Source of the DNA: Pleurodeles waltl
Taxonomy: Eukaryota; Chordata; Amphibia; Caudata; Salamandridae
Assembly (NCBI RefSeq): GCF_031143425.1
Contig: NC_090447.1
Span: 27,494,238-27,558,237, forward strand
Length of the DNA stretch: 64,000 nucleotides
Direction of reading: 5' to 3'
In this document: one piece after another, positions 22,034 through 35,381 of the stretch
How the letters are laid out: each line of letters starts with the position of its first letter
How positions within the stretch are numbered: the stretch's first letter is position 1
Notes under the pieces: generated by a model
What the model saw: only the letters and a program-made list of their open reading frames with translations
The model's database searches: none
What the model was told of the DNA's origin: nothing
Position numbers and translations under genes: made by a program

Positions 22034-25000
22034 AACGTGCAGAATTATAACTGTATGAATCCCACTTTAGTAGAAAAGGGATTATCGTGCATTAGAACAA
22101 TTGGGGACCCATTGGTCTGCCATGAATGTTACATCAATCGGATGCATCTAATTTTGCAGGAAGGCGGTGTCCACTCTATTCAGGGGCACTGTTACAGTAG
22201 GATATACCAGACACTTCGAGACGTTCTGTCCTAGACCCTCTGCAACTACAGATTACTCTCCCTGCTAGATATTAAAACAAAGTCTTTTCAAGAATCTTGC
22301 TTAATGAACAATAAGCTTAGGCTACTGAGAAAGCATGCTTGTTGTTTTAAAAGACTTGTTTTCATTTCAAAGGGATGTTCACACTGACAAGATTCAAATA
22401 CAGAAATGTTGAGTGGATTTTGGTGCAACCAGTGCGGATCGAGAAATTTTATGGCACAAGAGGACATGGTTATTGATTTGTACTCAACTTTTAAGGGCCA
22501 CAGAAACACTTTATTAAAAGTCCTGGGTGCAAGTCAAGTTGGGGCATGTCATAAAAGGATCAGAATGTACACCAATAAGGGGCCGAAGGTGGCTTTCTTG
22601 AATACCTGCTTTTTAACTGCTAAACGACTAATTTTAGAAGAATTTCTGCCTTTAGCCAGAGCCTTTCCACCTAAATTGCACAGTCATGTGCATGTTCTAC
22701 AATATTTTGATTTCTGTCCAAACTAGGAACAGTTTGATGAGGTCACTAAAATGTTAGAGGATTATAACTGACAAAAACTGTGAAGGGTATTAGAACATTT
22801 ATAGCTGGCACGTGGAAGTTCACAGGATTACAATAATTTCAATTATTTGGGTGTCTGGCTCAGTGACAATGAGTTAGGCTATAGTCACTTTTCAGTATTA
22901 AGAATGAAACAACAGCCCCCAAGGTTTGCATTTCAGTGCGTGTTCAGCAAATAACCAGGTCGATTTGCGATCCCTAGCAGCTGAAGCCATGTGAGCTGGG
23001 ATCACTCTACCCTTTCATACGGTCAGTGTACCACAGACACATTGGCACTTGCTCAGATAAACTGTAACGCCAAGTCTTCCTTACGGAGTTCCATGTGTCA
23101 GCCACAACAGAGGTGAGAATTTGGCTTGGAAGGTAAATCTTAGCAGTTGTAAAGAATGCCACAAACTGAAGTTGTATGCCTTTTGTTTCTTTGCTTCCAA
23201 CTGGGTGGGACAAGAGGTGACTTCTGAGACATAATCGATGGACAGAAGCAGTGAAAGCCGCCCAGAGATACTATGACTTGACTATAGCTGGTAAATCGCT
23301 GCTGCTCTTCAAGAATGCATTCTGAGTGTTAATGACAGGAACACCAAAGTCACAAGATGGAGCACATTTTGCCTGGAAAAAAAAACATTCAAAACACTGT
23401 CGGACTTGTCCCATCGTGCTTATACCCAAATTGTACACTTACTGAACCAACAGCATTAGGGTACAGGTCCAGCTCTGTGTGTCCTTTAGTCACCAGGCAC
23501 AGGACATCAGCCATCCAAGCAACCAATCGTTGGGAGATCAGCAAGTATGAAATGCCTATGTGAAGGCCAATCACAGATCCACACCCACAGCTTTAAAGGT
23601 ACGCTGAAGATTCTACGTCTCATCTGCAAAGCCGTCCCACTGAAGAATTTACACATATAAACCAACACTGCTACCTGGACCACAATGTGGCAAAGACGAG
23701 ACTGCAACAAGTTGTTCTTTGAACCATTATCGAGCGGATGACATAATTTTGCCTCTTCTAACTAAGCATACAGTCTATGAAAGATCTGTTGTTGGAGAAG
23801 AAAGGTTAAGCTACCTGTGACTACAGTTTTTCCATGAAGTTCTTCCTTCACCTCACACGTAGGCTGACCGATCTTGCAGGACATTTCACATTTGTGTTTG
23901 AAATCCGAGGTATTCTGGCCTTCGTGCAAACCAGAGTCCAGTGTACTCTCACTGCTTCAAGTCTGTGTCTTCAAAAGAGGAGACTGTGCTCCTACAGCAG
24001 CACAGTGTTCAGCCTGTCGGGCATGGTGAAGCTACATACTGCTATTTTAAATTTATGACTGGGACTTCCATCACAATGACTGGGAACGATATAAGGGTGT
24101 GAATCTATGAAGGATCCAACGCCAGAGAGGAGTGACTTGCCCTAGTTAAAGCTGGCTACAATCAAAAAGCTGATAATGGATTATTGGGATGATTTAGGGA
24201 GGAGTGGAATACCTTCTAATACCTCCTAAAGAATTACCAAATAGAAAAGAGCCGATTTAATATTTACACTAGTATCCAGCTGTGCCCCAAAACTGCACAC
24301 AGACTCAGATGACAGCGACAGGTACCAAGAGATCTGGGAAGAGGTGTCCGATCCAGAGATGGGGCCCACGTCTGCTGGCATGCAGGACTCATGAGGGTGA
24401 AACACCATCAGCTCTTAACAGAATCTGCCTGTCCACGATAGAGACACTATTGGGTTTAACAGTTTATCCAATGGATACAAACCTGCAGAGTGGAGTGTGC
24501 TGTAGATAAACGAGTATATGAGTTACCCTGTGAGCATGATCTGTCAATAGAGAAGAGGAACTTCCGATTAGGATGAAAACATAGAAACTCGTCGGCTGAA
24601 AGGGTTTGATCATCCCAATACAAATGTAATTTCTTTATCAGGCCCAATTCCTGCTTGGCTTGGATCGAAAAAGGGTGATGTGGCATGACATGGGCCTAAA
24701 GTGACCTTTGCTACGAGCTTCTGTGAATAGGGGACATTTGCGATTGAGGGAAACTCCCAAAGCGAAAAAAAGTCATCGCAAAGAAGTGCACACCACATTC
24801 CTTTTGAAACCCAGTAGGTCCTACCTTGAAATTAGGGAGGTGTTTGTAAAGTGTTATATAGTAGGGACCAAACATGCAGCAATTATTTCAGAACACAGCC
24901 TAGCCAGAAATCTTTAGGTGAGCCTGAGCTCATGCCTTAATAAAGACAGTGTCAGATGACAAAACCAAGTAAAACTGGGTGAGGGCAATCTTGGCAGCTC

Positions 25001-26030
25001 TTATGTGTACAAGTGAGTCTGAAATGCAGAGGAGTAAATCGCGACAGCTGGGGAGAAATGGACACAGTTTTTAATCTTGAAGTTTTATAAAAGAAGTAAC
25101 GTTCACCAGCGATAAATGTCCGGATACATTTTGAAGCGGTATGTATTGATAGGTAATAAGCATGTTCTTGACTTCAGTACAGGCGATGGTCATCAGTTAC
25201 ATGGACACTCAAGGTCACCCACACTCTTTCCACTTTAAATACTCCAGAGTGAACCAGATATTTGCTTTTTAACAGAATCAGATAAAACGGTTTAATATAT
25301 TTTAAGACTGGGCAATTTGAATTACGCCAAGGTCCACAGGCAGTTGGTATTTACCAACAAACTGATGGTAGGCCCAAATGTATGCACAGGTCTAAGTTTC
25401 AACTTTACAAGGACCAGGACACCCAAAGAATCAAGTATTGTGTGTGGGAGCGGGCGAACTGGGAGACAGATGCCTAAAATCAGTTCAGATTACAGAATTA
25501 AGATTTTGACCAGGAAGCGGACGTACTGCAACTGAAAAGGTGGTCACAGTGAGGGTAGGATGGGAACACAGGTAGCTGCCACAACTTTAAAAAAACTTGG
25601 CATTGCTATTATTGAACTTACAAGAGTAAGGTCTATGTAAGATTGGGTGAAAGCAATCCAAACACCTGAACTTGCTGGAGAACTACCAATGATAGACTGG
25701 GCAAGGGATATTGAAAAAAACAAACAAAAAAAACATTTTCACAGAAATGAAATAGAATGTATCAAAGAACCTCCCAGCACATATCTGTTACCTAAAGCAG
25801 TGGCCTCAGCTAGGCCTGGAGCAAATACTGGTAAGCTTAATCAGAAAAAAAGAGTTACTACAGAGGACCACACAGGATACACCCGTCACAAGCAGGAAGC
25901 AGAAGGGCCAGTCTGGAAAGAGCATTTCTTCCATCACAACTTATGCACAACTTATGTCTGAGTGGATGCACTTTCCAGGCCATGTACATCAGACAGCAGC
26001 TTGGATTGTTCTGTTAGGGTTTTCTTTATG
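22034..26030. other. ILK intron sequence, no feature recognised
   Basis: About 4 kb of intron. A plus frame at 22406-22726 (106 codons) contains NTCFLTAKRLIL, faintly like the end of L1-type reverse transcriptase proteins, but it is too short and isolated to call. No exon or terminal repeats were seen. The last five bases (TTGTG, 26031-26035) are the target-site duplication of the next LTR. Confidence 0.45.
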
Positions 26031-26035
26031 TTGTG

Positions 26036-28691
26036 TGTAGGAAGTTGTCTCTGTATATACTATCTCAAAGTAAGAGATAGTGTGCACAGAGTCCAAGGGT
26101 TCCCCTTAGAGGTAAAATAGTGGCAAAATTAGATAATTCCAATGCTCTATTTTGTGGTAGTGTTGTCGAGCAGTAGGTTTATCAGAGGGTAGTGTTAAGC
26201 ATTTGTTGTACACACACAGGCAATAAATGAGGAAAACACACTCAGACTTTACTCCAGGCCAATAGTTTTTATATGGAAAAATACCTTTTCTTAATTTATT
26301 TTTAGAACCACAAGTTCAAGATTTGAAGTAAATACATAAAATGCAAGGTACGTCAAACAGGTAAGTTAGGAACTTTGAATTAGAACAATAACATATACAG
26401 TTTTTGTTAAAATGGCAATAAGCTATTTTAAAAGTGGACACTGCAAAAATCAACAGTTCCTGGGGGAGGTAAGTAATGGTTAGTTTGTGAGGTAAGTAAG
26501 ACACTTACAAGTCTCAGTTCCTGGGCATAGGCAGCCCACCGTTGGGGGTTCAAGGCAACCCCAAAGTTACCACACCAGCAGGTCAGGGCCAGTCAGGTGC
26601 AGAGGTCAAAGAGGTGCCCAATACACATAGGCGCCTATGAGAACAGGGGTGTTCTGGTTCCGGTCTGCCAGCAGGTAAATACCCCCATCCTCTGGGGGCA
26701 GAGAAGGGGGGTTTTGTAGAGCACCAGAGAAGGGGGGGGGGGGGGGTAAGGGGGGGGGGGGGTTTGGGGAGAAACACAAGTAGGCACACAAAACACAGCC
26801 TCAGCGGCACAGGGGCGGCCGGGTGCAGTGTGCAAAGCAGGCGTCTGGTTTTGTATGGGTTTCAATGGATGGACCCGGGGTTCACTCTAGCGGTGCAGGC
26901 AGGCACAGGAAGGTGCTTCTTGGGCCAGCCACCACCTGGGCTAGGCAGAGGGTCGCCTGGGGGTCACTCCTGCACTGAGGTTCGGTTCCTTCTGGTCCTG
27001 GGGGTGCAGTGCTTGGTCCAGGAGTCGGGTCCCTTGTTACAGGCAGTCGCGGTCAGGGGAAGCCTCTGGATTCTCTCTGCATGCATTGCTGTGGGAGTCC
27101 AGGGGGGTCGTCTCGGGCTACTCACGAGGTCGTGGTCGCCTGGGAGTCCTCCCTTTGGTGTTTGTTCTCTGAATCCCGAGCCAGGGGCGTCAGGTGCAGA
27201 GGGTGAAGTCTCACGCTTCTGGCGGGAAGAGTGAAGTTCTTTAAAGTTGCAAGAAAGTTGCAAAGTTGGTGTTGAAATTGAGCAGAGCCGCTGCTCACGG
27301 GAGTTTCTTGATCCTTTGGTCCAGGGCAGTCCTCTGAGGCTTCAGAGGTCACTGGTCCCTGTCGGATGCGTTGCTGGTTGCAGGTTTTCGAGTCAGGAGA
27401 CAGGCCGGTAGGGCTGGGGCCAAAGCAGTTGTTGTCTTCCGTCTTCTCTGCAGGGCTTGTAGGTCAGCAGTCGTCCTTGTTGCTTGAGGTTGCAGGAATC
27501 TGATTTCCTGAGTTCAGAGTTGCCCCTAAATACTCAATTTAGGGGGGTGTTTAGGACTGGGGGGGCAGTAGCCAATGGCTACTGTCCTTGAGGGTGGCTA
27601 CACCCTCCTTGTGCGTCCTCTCCGAGTGGAGGGGGGAACACCCCGATTCCTATTGGGGGAATCCTCCAAAATCAAGATGGAGGATTTCTAAAGGCAGGGG
27701 TCACCTCAGCTCAGGACACCTTAGGGGCTGTCCTGACTGGTGGGTTGTGACTCCTGGTTTTTCTCATTATGTCCCCTGGACTTGCTGCCAAAAGTGGGGG
27801 CTGTGTCCAGGGGGCGGGCATCTCCACTAGCTGTAACACAAAGCCTGAGCTGTTGAGGCTCACTGCTAGGTGTTACAGTTCCTGCAGGGGGGCGGTGTGA
27901 AACACCTCCACGCAGAGCAGGCTTTGTTTCTGGCCTCAGAGGGTACACAGGCCCTCACCCCAGGGGGTCAGAAACTTCTCTCAGCAGCAGGCTAGCACAG
28001 ACCAGTCAGTCCTGCACTGAAGGATTGGGTACAATACAGGGGGCATGCCCTCTGTGTGCATTTTGTAATAATTCCAACACTGGCATCAGTGTGGGTTTAT
28101 TATTCTGAGAAGTTTGATACCAAGCTTCCCAGTATTCAGTGTAGCCATTATGGAGCTGTGGAGTTCGTTTTGGCAAACTCCCAGACCCAATACTTAATAT
28201 GGCCACAACTGTACTTACAATGTCTAAAAATAGACTTAGACACTGTAGGGGCATATTGCTCATGCAGCTGTGCCCTCACCTGTGGTACAGTGCACCCTGC
28301 CATAGGGCTGTAAGGCCTGCTAGAGGGGTGACTTACCTATGCCACGGGCAGTATTTTGTGGCCATGGCATCGTGAGGGGGATTCCATGTCGACTTTGCCT
28401 TTTTCTCCCCAGTAGCACACAGAATCTGCAATGGCAGTGTGCATGTGTTAGGTGAGGGGTCCCTAAGGGTGGCACAATACATGCTGCAGTCCTTAGAGAC
28501 CTTCCATGATCACAGGGCCCTTGGTACCACTGGTACATTTTACAAGGGACTTATCTGTGTGCCAATTGTGGAAACAATGGTACATTTTTAGTGAAAGAAC
28601 ACTGGTGGCCCCAGCACACTTCTCAGTCAAGTCAGCATCAATATCAGGCAAAAAGTGGGGGGTAACTGCAACAGGGAGCCATGTTCCTACA
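26036..28691 (-). mobile_element. Solo LTR, 2656 bp (copy 2)
   Basis: Same family as the copy at 10395: TGTAGGAAGTTGTCTC at the left and ...GAGCCATGTTCCTACA at the right. A perfect 5-bp target-site duplication TTGTG flanks it (26031-26035 and 28692-28696). It is the most diverged of the four copies by eye and has long G runs at about 26729-26763. There is no internal region. It lies in the large ILK intron about 460 bp 3' of the 29150-29280 exon. Confidence 0.9.
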
Positions 28692-28696
28692 TTGTG

Positions 28697-29149
28697 CCAA
28701 CACAAGTGCAAAGAACTACTACTGACGACAGACCTCCAGTTTGAGACTGGATGCCTAAAATGGAAAGCTTTCAGACCTTCCATCAATATCTCAGGGATGA
28801 AGTGATAAAGCATAATATATCATTACAGCACGAGCTCTTCAAGCTTTTCCTTGCCACTTAAAGATAACAGCTGTAATGTAGTAGGTGAAACTGTGAGGTA
28901 ACATCCTGGTTAATTCCGAGTTGGCAGGACCACAGTTTGTCCTGTCCTCATACACTGCACCTTTCACTCAAGATTCCCTTCAGAATATCACACTTAAAAC
29001 CTTTGAAGGCCCAGCATCTGCCACTGCACAGTTATCCAAAGGCAAGGCAGATGAGATGGTACATTCACTTCCAGTCACAACACCCCACATTTTAAATGCA
29101 GATATCCCAGTGTTTGGTCTGTCCCCCAGCACTGCTAGTTTCTCCTCAC
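28697..29149. other. ILK intron next to exon donor
   Basis: About 450 bp of intron after the donor (GTGAGG) of the adjacent exon, in minus-strand sense. Nothing recognised. Confidence 0.5.
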
Positions 29150-29280
29150 CTTCATCCCAATTTCCATATTGGACAAGTCAGCGAAGGGCACCTCTCGAGT
29201 CACCAGCTCCCACAGGAGCACAGCAAAGCTCCACATGTCAGACGAGCGCCGGTTTATTTCCTCCGGCTTCTTCTGCAAAG
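29150..29280 (-). CDS. ILK: ILK exon (residues 360-403), pseudokinase C-lobe
   Basis: 131 bp reading [20 protein letters not shown] and on to SNMEIGMK. The first two bases complete the Ala codon split with the previous exon; the donor GTGAGG follows the Lys codon. The [12 protein letters not shown] segment is the kinase helix F region, well conserved in ILK. By my memory of the human sequence, substitutions are few and conservative (EEI for EDT, S for A). A 25-bp tandem array lies about 150 bp upstream of its acceptor. Confidence 0.97.
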
Positions 29281-29416
29281 CTGCCAAGGCAAGAGCCTAG
29301 AGTTACCAACATGGAGACATTCTGTGCTAGAAAGACCAAAGAGCATCCCAAAAACAGATACTTTAGCTCAAGACAAGACTTTAATCCCACTGTCAGCAGT
29401 GCAGAAATACTTTTGG

Positions 29417-29670
29417 TTATTAGAATTCAGACTCTGCCAGCTAATTAGAAGACAGACTCTGCCAGCTAATTAGAAGACAGTCTCTGCCAGCTAATTAGAA
29501 GACAGTCTCTGCCAGCTAATTAGAAGACAGTCTCTGCCAGCTAATTAGAAGACAGTCTCTGCCAGCTAATTAGAAGACAGTCTCTGCCAGCTAATTAGAA
29601 GACAGTCTCTGCCAGCTAATTAGAAGACAGTCTCTGCCAGCTAATTAGAAGACAGTCTCTGCCAGCTAAC
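29417..29670. repeat. 25-bp tandem array (10 copies) near an ILK acceptor
   Basis: The unit GCCAGCTAATTAGAAGACAG plus TCTCT starts at 29436 and repeats every 25 bp to 29661. The first two units carry ACTCT in place of TCTCT, and the last diverges after GCCAGCTAA. Nine of the ten units contain TAATTA. In ILK orientation the array lies 150-390 nt upstream of the acceptor of exon 29150-29280. Confidence 0.97.
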
Positions 29671-30248
29671 CCCACAGAGCTGATCATATGACCTACGCGG
29701 TTATCTGCCGGGACACTGATTTGCTGGAAACGTCAGTCAATTGCTAGATGAACATCGAAGGCTCCCTTCAGTGCAAACCTCAGCTGCTCACTCCCTACCA
29801 GTGCAAGATTACAACTGGGGAAAGGTCACAATGCGCTAGAACGTTGTGAAATGGTGGGAGAGTGCACAACACGGGTTACACTGCATGGTTGAATTCGGTC
29901 TCACTTGGCGTGCGACTCGGAGTCTTCCATTCCCACAAAACAGGGTATTATGAAACACTGGGCTAGCTGTCACTCCATGCATTGCCCTTACTCAGAGTAA
30001 AGCAGCAAGGATGAAGCTGAAAATACACAGGTTCTAAACTGACTTAATGTATATTAAACAACCAAGTTCAATGCCTACTCTTTGTGAACACTGAAACAGC
30101 CCACCTGTTTCCCAAGCCGGCCAGCAAGGTTATAATGCTTCAGATAAAAAGAAAGTTTTCCTTTTCTGCACATTCTCTGGTCTCTTCTACCCAATCTTCC
30201 CTAAGAAATGCTTGTCCTGCCTCATGCACTTAGGAAGTATTTACTCAC
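29671..30248. other. ILK intron remainder
   Basis: About 580 bp between the tandem array and the next exon donor. No feature was recognised. Confidence 0.55.
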
Positions 30249-30348
30249 CCTCTGGGGCCACCCATGCAGGGGCGTACATCCGGCCGGGGCACTGGAACGT
30301 TAGCTTCACATCCGCCATGCTGATCCGGGCAGTCATGTCCTCATCTAT
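30249..30348 (-). CDS. ILK: ILK exon (residues 327-359), pseudo-activation segment
   Basis: 100 bp reading [20 protein letters not shown] to WVAPE plus one base of the next codon. The DVK in place of the kinase DFG is the hallmark of the ILK pseudokinase, and the APE glutamate corresponds to human Glu359. At human position Ser343 this sequence has Thr (ACG), and position 342 is Leu rather than Phe. The acceptor is CTACAG and the donor GTGAGT. Confidence 0.97.
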
Positions 30349-32984
30349 CTGTAGGTGTGACAAAGGGCAAAGAAAGGATGGGACAGGTTAAATACATGGG
30401 ATGAGGCGTTACTCAAAGGCAAGTTACTGAAACAGGATAGGACGTGGAAGTGCCTCTTCCTCACACAAGCACAACTCAATCTTTGACAAACAGTAAAGCC
30501 AGCGAGACTACACTCAGCTTTTAAAATGTATCATGTTACACCCCGCTAAGATTTTATATGAGATGAAGATCACATAATATTGTCTGAAAGGGCTTACGGC
30601 AGTGCGATCAGACCAATGCAGGGTATTCTCAGTCCTGAAATGCGGTCTTTGAAAGCATTTCCCCTTCAAGGATGAGCTCTATACATTTGATTTGCATTCT
30701 GTGCAGCGGTTCTCCATAACCGGGACACAAGACCCTCTGACTCCTGATCGGGGACCACTTGGCTGTGGCAGCCTAGGACCATAAGCACTCTAGTGCTTGA
30801 CCGAGGGCTGGCCAACAAGAAAGCCAAGTAGACTTCAAACAGTCCATCCACTGAAGACAGCAAAGTGAAGCGTGTTCTACGATTACAGTCCCTGTGACCA
30901 TCTGCAATAAGAGTCAGACAGGGCCTGGAAGGCTATCGAAACCTGCTTAATTCCTTCATTTAGGATCGTCGCTTCCCCACAGAGGGATAGTTGGCGGAGT
31001 CTAGGAAAGAGAAGGAAGTAGGTTGTGTGAGCTCGGGCGCTGTTTCTGTGGGGAGGCTTACTCCAAGCTGGAGCAGAGGAGTGCTATCATTTTCAGCTAC
31101 AAAACTGGGTCACAGACCCACAAATTAAAAAGTGGCCTCAGGGACATGAAGGAATTTGAGAAAGCAATATGAGAGCAGGAGAACCCGTCACATGGGACTT
31201 TACAAATTTAAACAATACCCAAAAGTCTGCGCATTAACATTTTCAGACTCAAAGGGAGAAGAAGAACAGTGTGATGAGGCTGACTAGGCACGAACAGGTG
31301 AGAGAAGACTTACACAAAATAATGTAAAGATGACGCTTCACTACTGCCCTGCTCCGCACTTTTGATGCTTCCTGGTCAGATCAATGCCGGAGAAAGAGTG
31401 GCCATGAAGACATCATCAACCCACGCTCTCTGGCCAGGGTTAGCAGTGACGACCTTTTGGAGAGAGATTTCAGAAAGCAAACTGCAGGCGTTGGTGCAAC
31501 ACCGGCGAGATCCCGTTAAGTTATTCTTTGTTGACTGCACATCAGACACTGAATATTCCAGCTTGAGGCAAAATGATCTCACATGTACAAAACAAGCGGT
31601 CTTGGCATTGCAAGCAACTGACCACTGCAGAAATGTGGCTGCACGGGTTCTCGGTGCTAATGGAAATGAAGCAGTGAGTGCCCGCTGCACAAGGAAGACA
31701 CCGGTGTGTAGAGGGTCTTCGAAGCCGGTAATCTCATACTGCGGAGAACCGACGTCTCAAGAGGCGCTGGTACACAGAATCTAGGAAACAGGAGTAGGAA
31801 AAGTCATACCTTCTTAGAAGAAGGGTGAGGAAGGTCAAAGTTGACCTTGCTCAGGGTACTCCGGTACTTAAATGTGCATGATAGTCTTCAGAAGGCTGTA
31901 GGATGAGGGGGCATCCGAGGAGGTTAACTGGTGTCGGGAGGAAAGCGAACAGACAGGAAAAGGCATGGGTAGGCGGAAGTTCAGGGGCATATGGAACGGG
32001 GGTTATATTCTAATTGGCAATTCACTTTTCTATTTAAAAACTGGCAAAAATAAAACAAATGGTGAGTCAAGGTGTATCACAGGATTTAACATTAAACTCA
32101 AGTGTAAGCCACTTCTCCACCCCACAGGTTTGAATGTCTCATCTACGTCCAAGATCCAACTAAGGTTTGTGTAAGACTCCCTCCTGCCCAAAGCTTCCCT
32201 TCCACGACTCCCAACTCCCCCCTGCCTACACTGCTTCTCTTCAGAGATTCCCGACAACCTCCCTGCACTCCTCCCCACTCTAGCTTCCCAAAAATCCCTT
32301 CGGTCTGCAAAACCTCTATTCAGTATTTTCTGACCTTCTATGCCTGCACCTGTTGCCTTTTCAGGGTTCCTAATTACTCTGTCTTTTGTGCTCCAAACCA
32401 GCAGGTAAGCAGCAAGAGTGGCAAAATGCCCAATACAACGCTGAGCGCTCTAGTGAGCTCTAGCATTAGCGATTATGGGAAGAAATGGAGGTGCACCACG
32501 GTCAAGGCTGTAATCCACCTTTCCGCTGCCCTGGCCACAAATGCTCTTCAGTAAGAGGCTGTGATTTTTCAGAGAACTGCTCTCTGATGATGTCAAAGAA
32601 AGTTCCTCACGCTCAACACAACCATTTATTGATGGTGTTTTCAACTTCCTTACATTAAGATTGTCGTTTGTCCAATAAGAACACCTTAAACCATTCTCCT
32701 ATGTCCAACAACCCCCTTTTGACAAGTTTTCCCAGAAGCCTTCTTTAAACACACTTCATATCTAGTGCATCTCACCAGGTAGCATTTCGATTACTCTAGA
32801 GGACTGGTCTTCCTGTCAGTTCGTGATGCATCAGCAAGATTGCCATCCATCACTTGTCTCACAGACACCTTATTTCACCATCCTTCGTGGTCCAACAATA
32901 ACTCCACCCATCACCTTTCTCCAGGCTCCTCTTTCAGCTGTGCATCAAAGTGCAGTAAGACATCACATCCCCTTAATAATTTAC
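30349..32984. other. ILK intron, 2636 bp
   Basis: Intron between exons 30249-30348 and 32985-33106. Only short frames and no repeat boundary or coding similarity were seen. Confidence 0.6.
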
Positions 32985-33106
32985 CATAACACTCCTGCTG
33001 TTGAGGTAATGCCGCGGGATCGGGGGTTCAAGTGTGTGCAGGAATGCCATGCCACGGGCGATATCCAAAGCAAATTTAACAGCCTGCATCTGATCAACCA
33101 CGAAAT
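32985..33106 (-). CDS. ILK: ILK exon (residues 286-326), degenerate catalytic loop
   Basis: 122 bp reading [20 protein letters not shown] to NSRSVM. The kinase HRD motif is absent; the loop reads PRHYLNSR, so there is no catalytic aspartate, as in known ILK proteins. Position 319 is Tyr here, where human has Ala by my recollection. The acceptor CCCCTAG is separated by an intron of only 139 bp from the exon upstream. Confidence 0.97.
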
Positions 33107-33245
33107 CTAGGGGTTCAAAAAAGAAAGGTGTGTAAGCTGTGCAATAATTTCAAGACTCTGGTCGTACATATCTCCAAGCTAGCTCAAGGTAGACAAAATA
33201 ATTTTCATCTCAAAGTCTGTAGTCCTGCATCGCCAAGTCACTCAC

Positions 33246-33373
33246 TTGTTCCTTCATGCAGTACGTTATAAAGAGATCCATACGGCATCCAGTGGGTTAT
33301 AATGATGGGATGAGGAGCAGGTGGAGACTGACAGGCTCCCAGCACCGGCAGGACATTGGGGTGGGAGAAGATC
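33246..33373 (-). CDS. ILK: ILK exon (residues 243-286), pseudokinase N-lobe
   Basis: 128 bp reading [20 protein letters not shown] then [22 protein letters not shown], with a split Arg at the start and a split Asn at the end. Ser246, a reported PAK1 site in human ILK, is kept in IFSHPN. The acceptor is ATTGCAG and the donor GTGAGT. Confidence 0.97.
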
Positions 33374-35381
33374 CTGCAATCAGAGGAGACATTCAAATCA
33401 ATGAGTTACTGAAAGTTAGACACCTGGGCCCAGACAACACAAGTGCACACATTGTAGGCCCTCCGCACACGTACAATACACCCAGTTACCCGAATCGGCA
33501 CATGGCAGAGATCACCAGGAAAAAACTCTCAAAGCCCACCACTTACCTACAAACCCAAACAGTGATTTGCAACTACCTTCCAGTTCAGGGCCTACACTTA
33601 CTGAGCAAGGCTCCTGCTTGGTTAATAAAACATGCTGGCGTTCAGAAGGTAAATGAATGAGCCATGACCAGGCCTTTAAATTGTATTCTTATCTTGTCAC
33701 ATTTGCCAAGCGTTCAAAGACTGATCAATTGTCGGGCTATAGCTCCTGAAAAATATCTTGGCTGCTTATTCCTTTATCACTGAGGTTGGAGTTTACTTTT
33801 CTTTCTCGGACTGTGAAGTTGGAGAATTTTGTTACGTGAACTGTGTAACAATTTTGCTGGGGCAGAGGGACAGTGTAACCGGAAAGGAGGCAGCATGCCA
33901 GTGTTTTCTAACGCAAACTGCACAAATGTCTGAAAACACAGCAGCAGTCAGGAAAGAGGCAAGCACAAATAAAGCAGTTTTTTCTAATGTAATTTTAAGG
34001 TGCGATGAAACAAAGATTTTAACAGGATCAAAACAATTTAAGACTCTTTACTTGGTGCTGGGCAAATGAAAAATATTTCCTGAAACTCGATTTCCACCCA
34101 TCGTTTGTATGCTGTATACTTATACCAGTAAAAGTGCACGTCAGTGCGAACTGTGCCCCCACTTCTGTGGAAAATGTGCTGTTTGTAAATGACAGTGCGC
34201 CACCACAGCATGCTTTAGTAATATATTTGCACCTTTGGCTACTACCACACCATTGCCACTCTCTTGCTGAAGGGGCCTAGCTCATTTGCTACGCTTGTTC
34301 TTTATGTGACAAGTGGATTTTTCATAAGCTCTATGACTTCAGTGATGTAACTGATGAAAACTGTTCCAGGACCGCCAACTTTAGCTGTATCACAGTCCGG
34401 GCATATACTGACAAGACCTCTACAGTATCCAGCTTCCAGAGCACAACTGTCCCGGACTGACTGCAGGCAACTCTGAATTCATTCACTGGTGTCTTTTTCT
34501 ACCCTCTGTTTGAAGGATGTTCATACAGAAGCTGGAGGTGAACTGGTAGATGAATCTTAAACTCCGGGACAGAAGTGGAGGAACAGCAATATGGTGAAGG
34601 AGGTGGACCCAGAGAATTACCAGCACGGTTAGAGATGCCTCCATTCTGGTTAAATGCTGCCTTATACACAATATATCATCTTGCTGGTGAACACGATGTG
34701 CTGGAACACATCAGGTTAATGTCGGTCTACTATGTCACCCCCCAAAGGAGAATAACAAATGCCAAGTAAAGAGTGTATAAGTAAACTGCAGAGCTTCCAA
34801 AAATACATCCATGGGAAACCTGCACTGAGAGCACTCATTGGACCCCTGGTCGAGTCAAGAATTAAATCTAAGATCCTACAGGCCTTTCACAAGACCTTCT
34901 GGTGCCAGTGCTTGGGCTGCATAGAGAAGGTGGCATCCCGCTACACTGCTGACCACAGCTCTAGTCAAGCACTCCCACCTGACCCACCACCAAGAGTCCA
35001 AACAACAACACATGCAGTCAGGTCCCTGGGGCCCCGGACCCCAAATCCCAACCAGAGGTCAGAACCCACCCAGGTGCACCTCAAACACAGCTATCCAGAC
35101 CGGCCTCGGGCAGAGAGCCAGAGCAACCCAAGGCACTGTGATCTGGCCCCCTGATGAACCCGTCAGAATAAGCTGCAAAACTCTGAATGAATACTTCATC
35201 CAAAGACGGAGGTTTAATAGCAGCTGCTTCAGATACACATTTCAAATTGCTCATATTCCCGTGAAAGTTAACAGGAAACCACAGCCTGAACGGATTGTTG
35301 ATTCTTTCAACACTTCATCCACAAGCGGCCCAGAACCCCAAGCACATCACCCGAGCAGCCGGGCCGGCTCGCATCCCTTAC
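33374..35381. other. ILK intron, 2008 bp
   Basis: No repeat boundary or exon recognised in this intron. Confidence 0.6.

Noticed and set aside
22406..22726. LINE-like reverse transcriptase C-terminus
   Set aside because: Only a faint resemblance in NTCFLTAKRLIL; too short and without neighbouring RT motifs.
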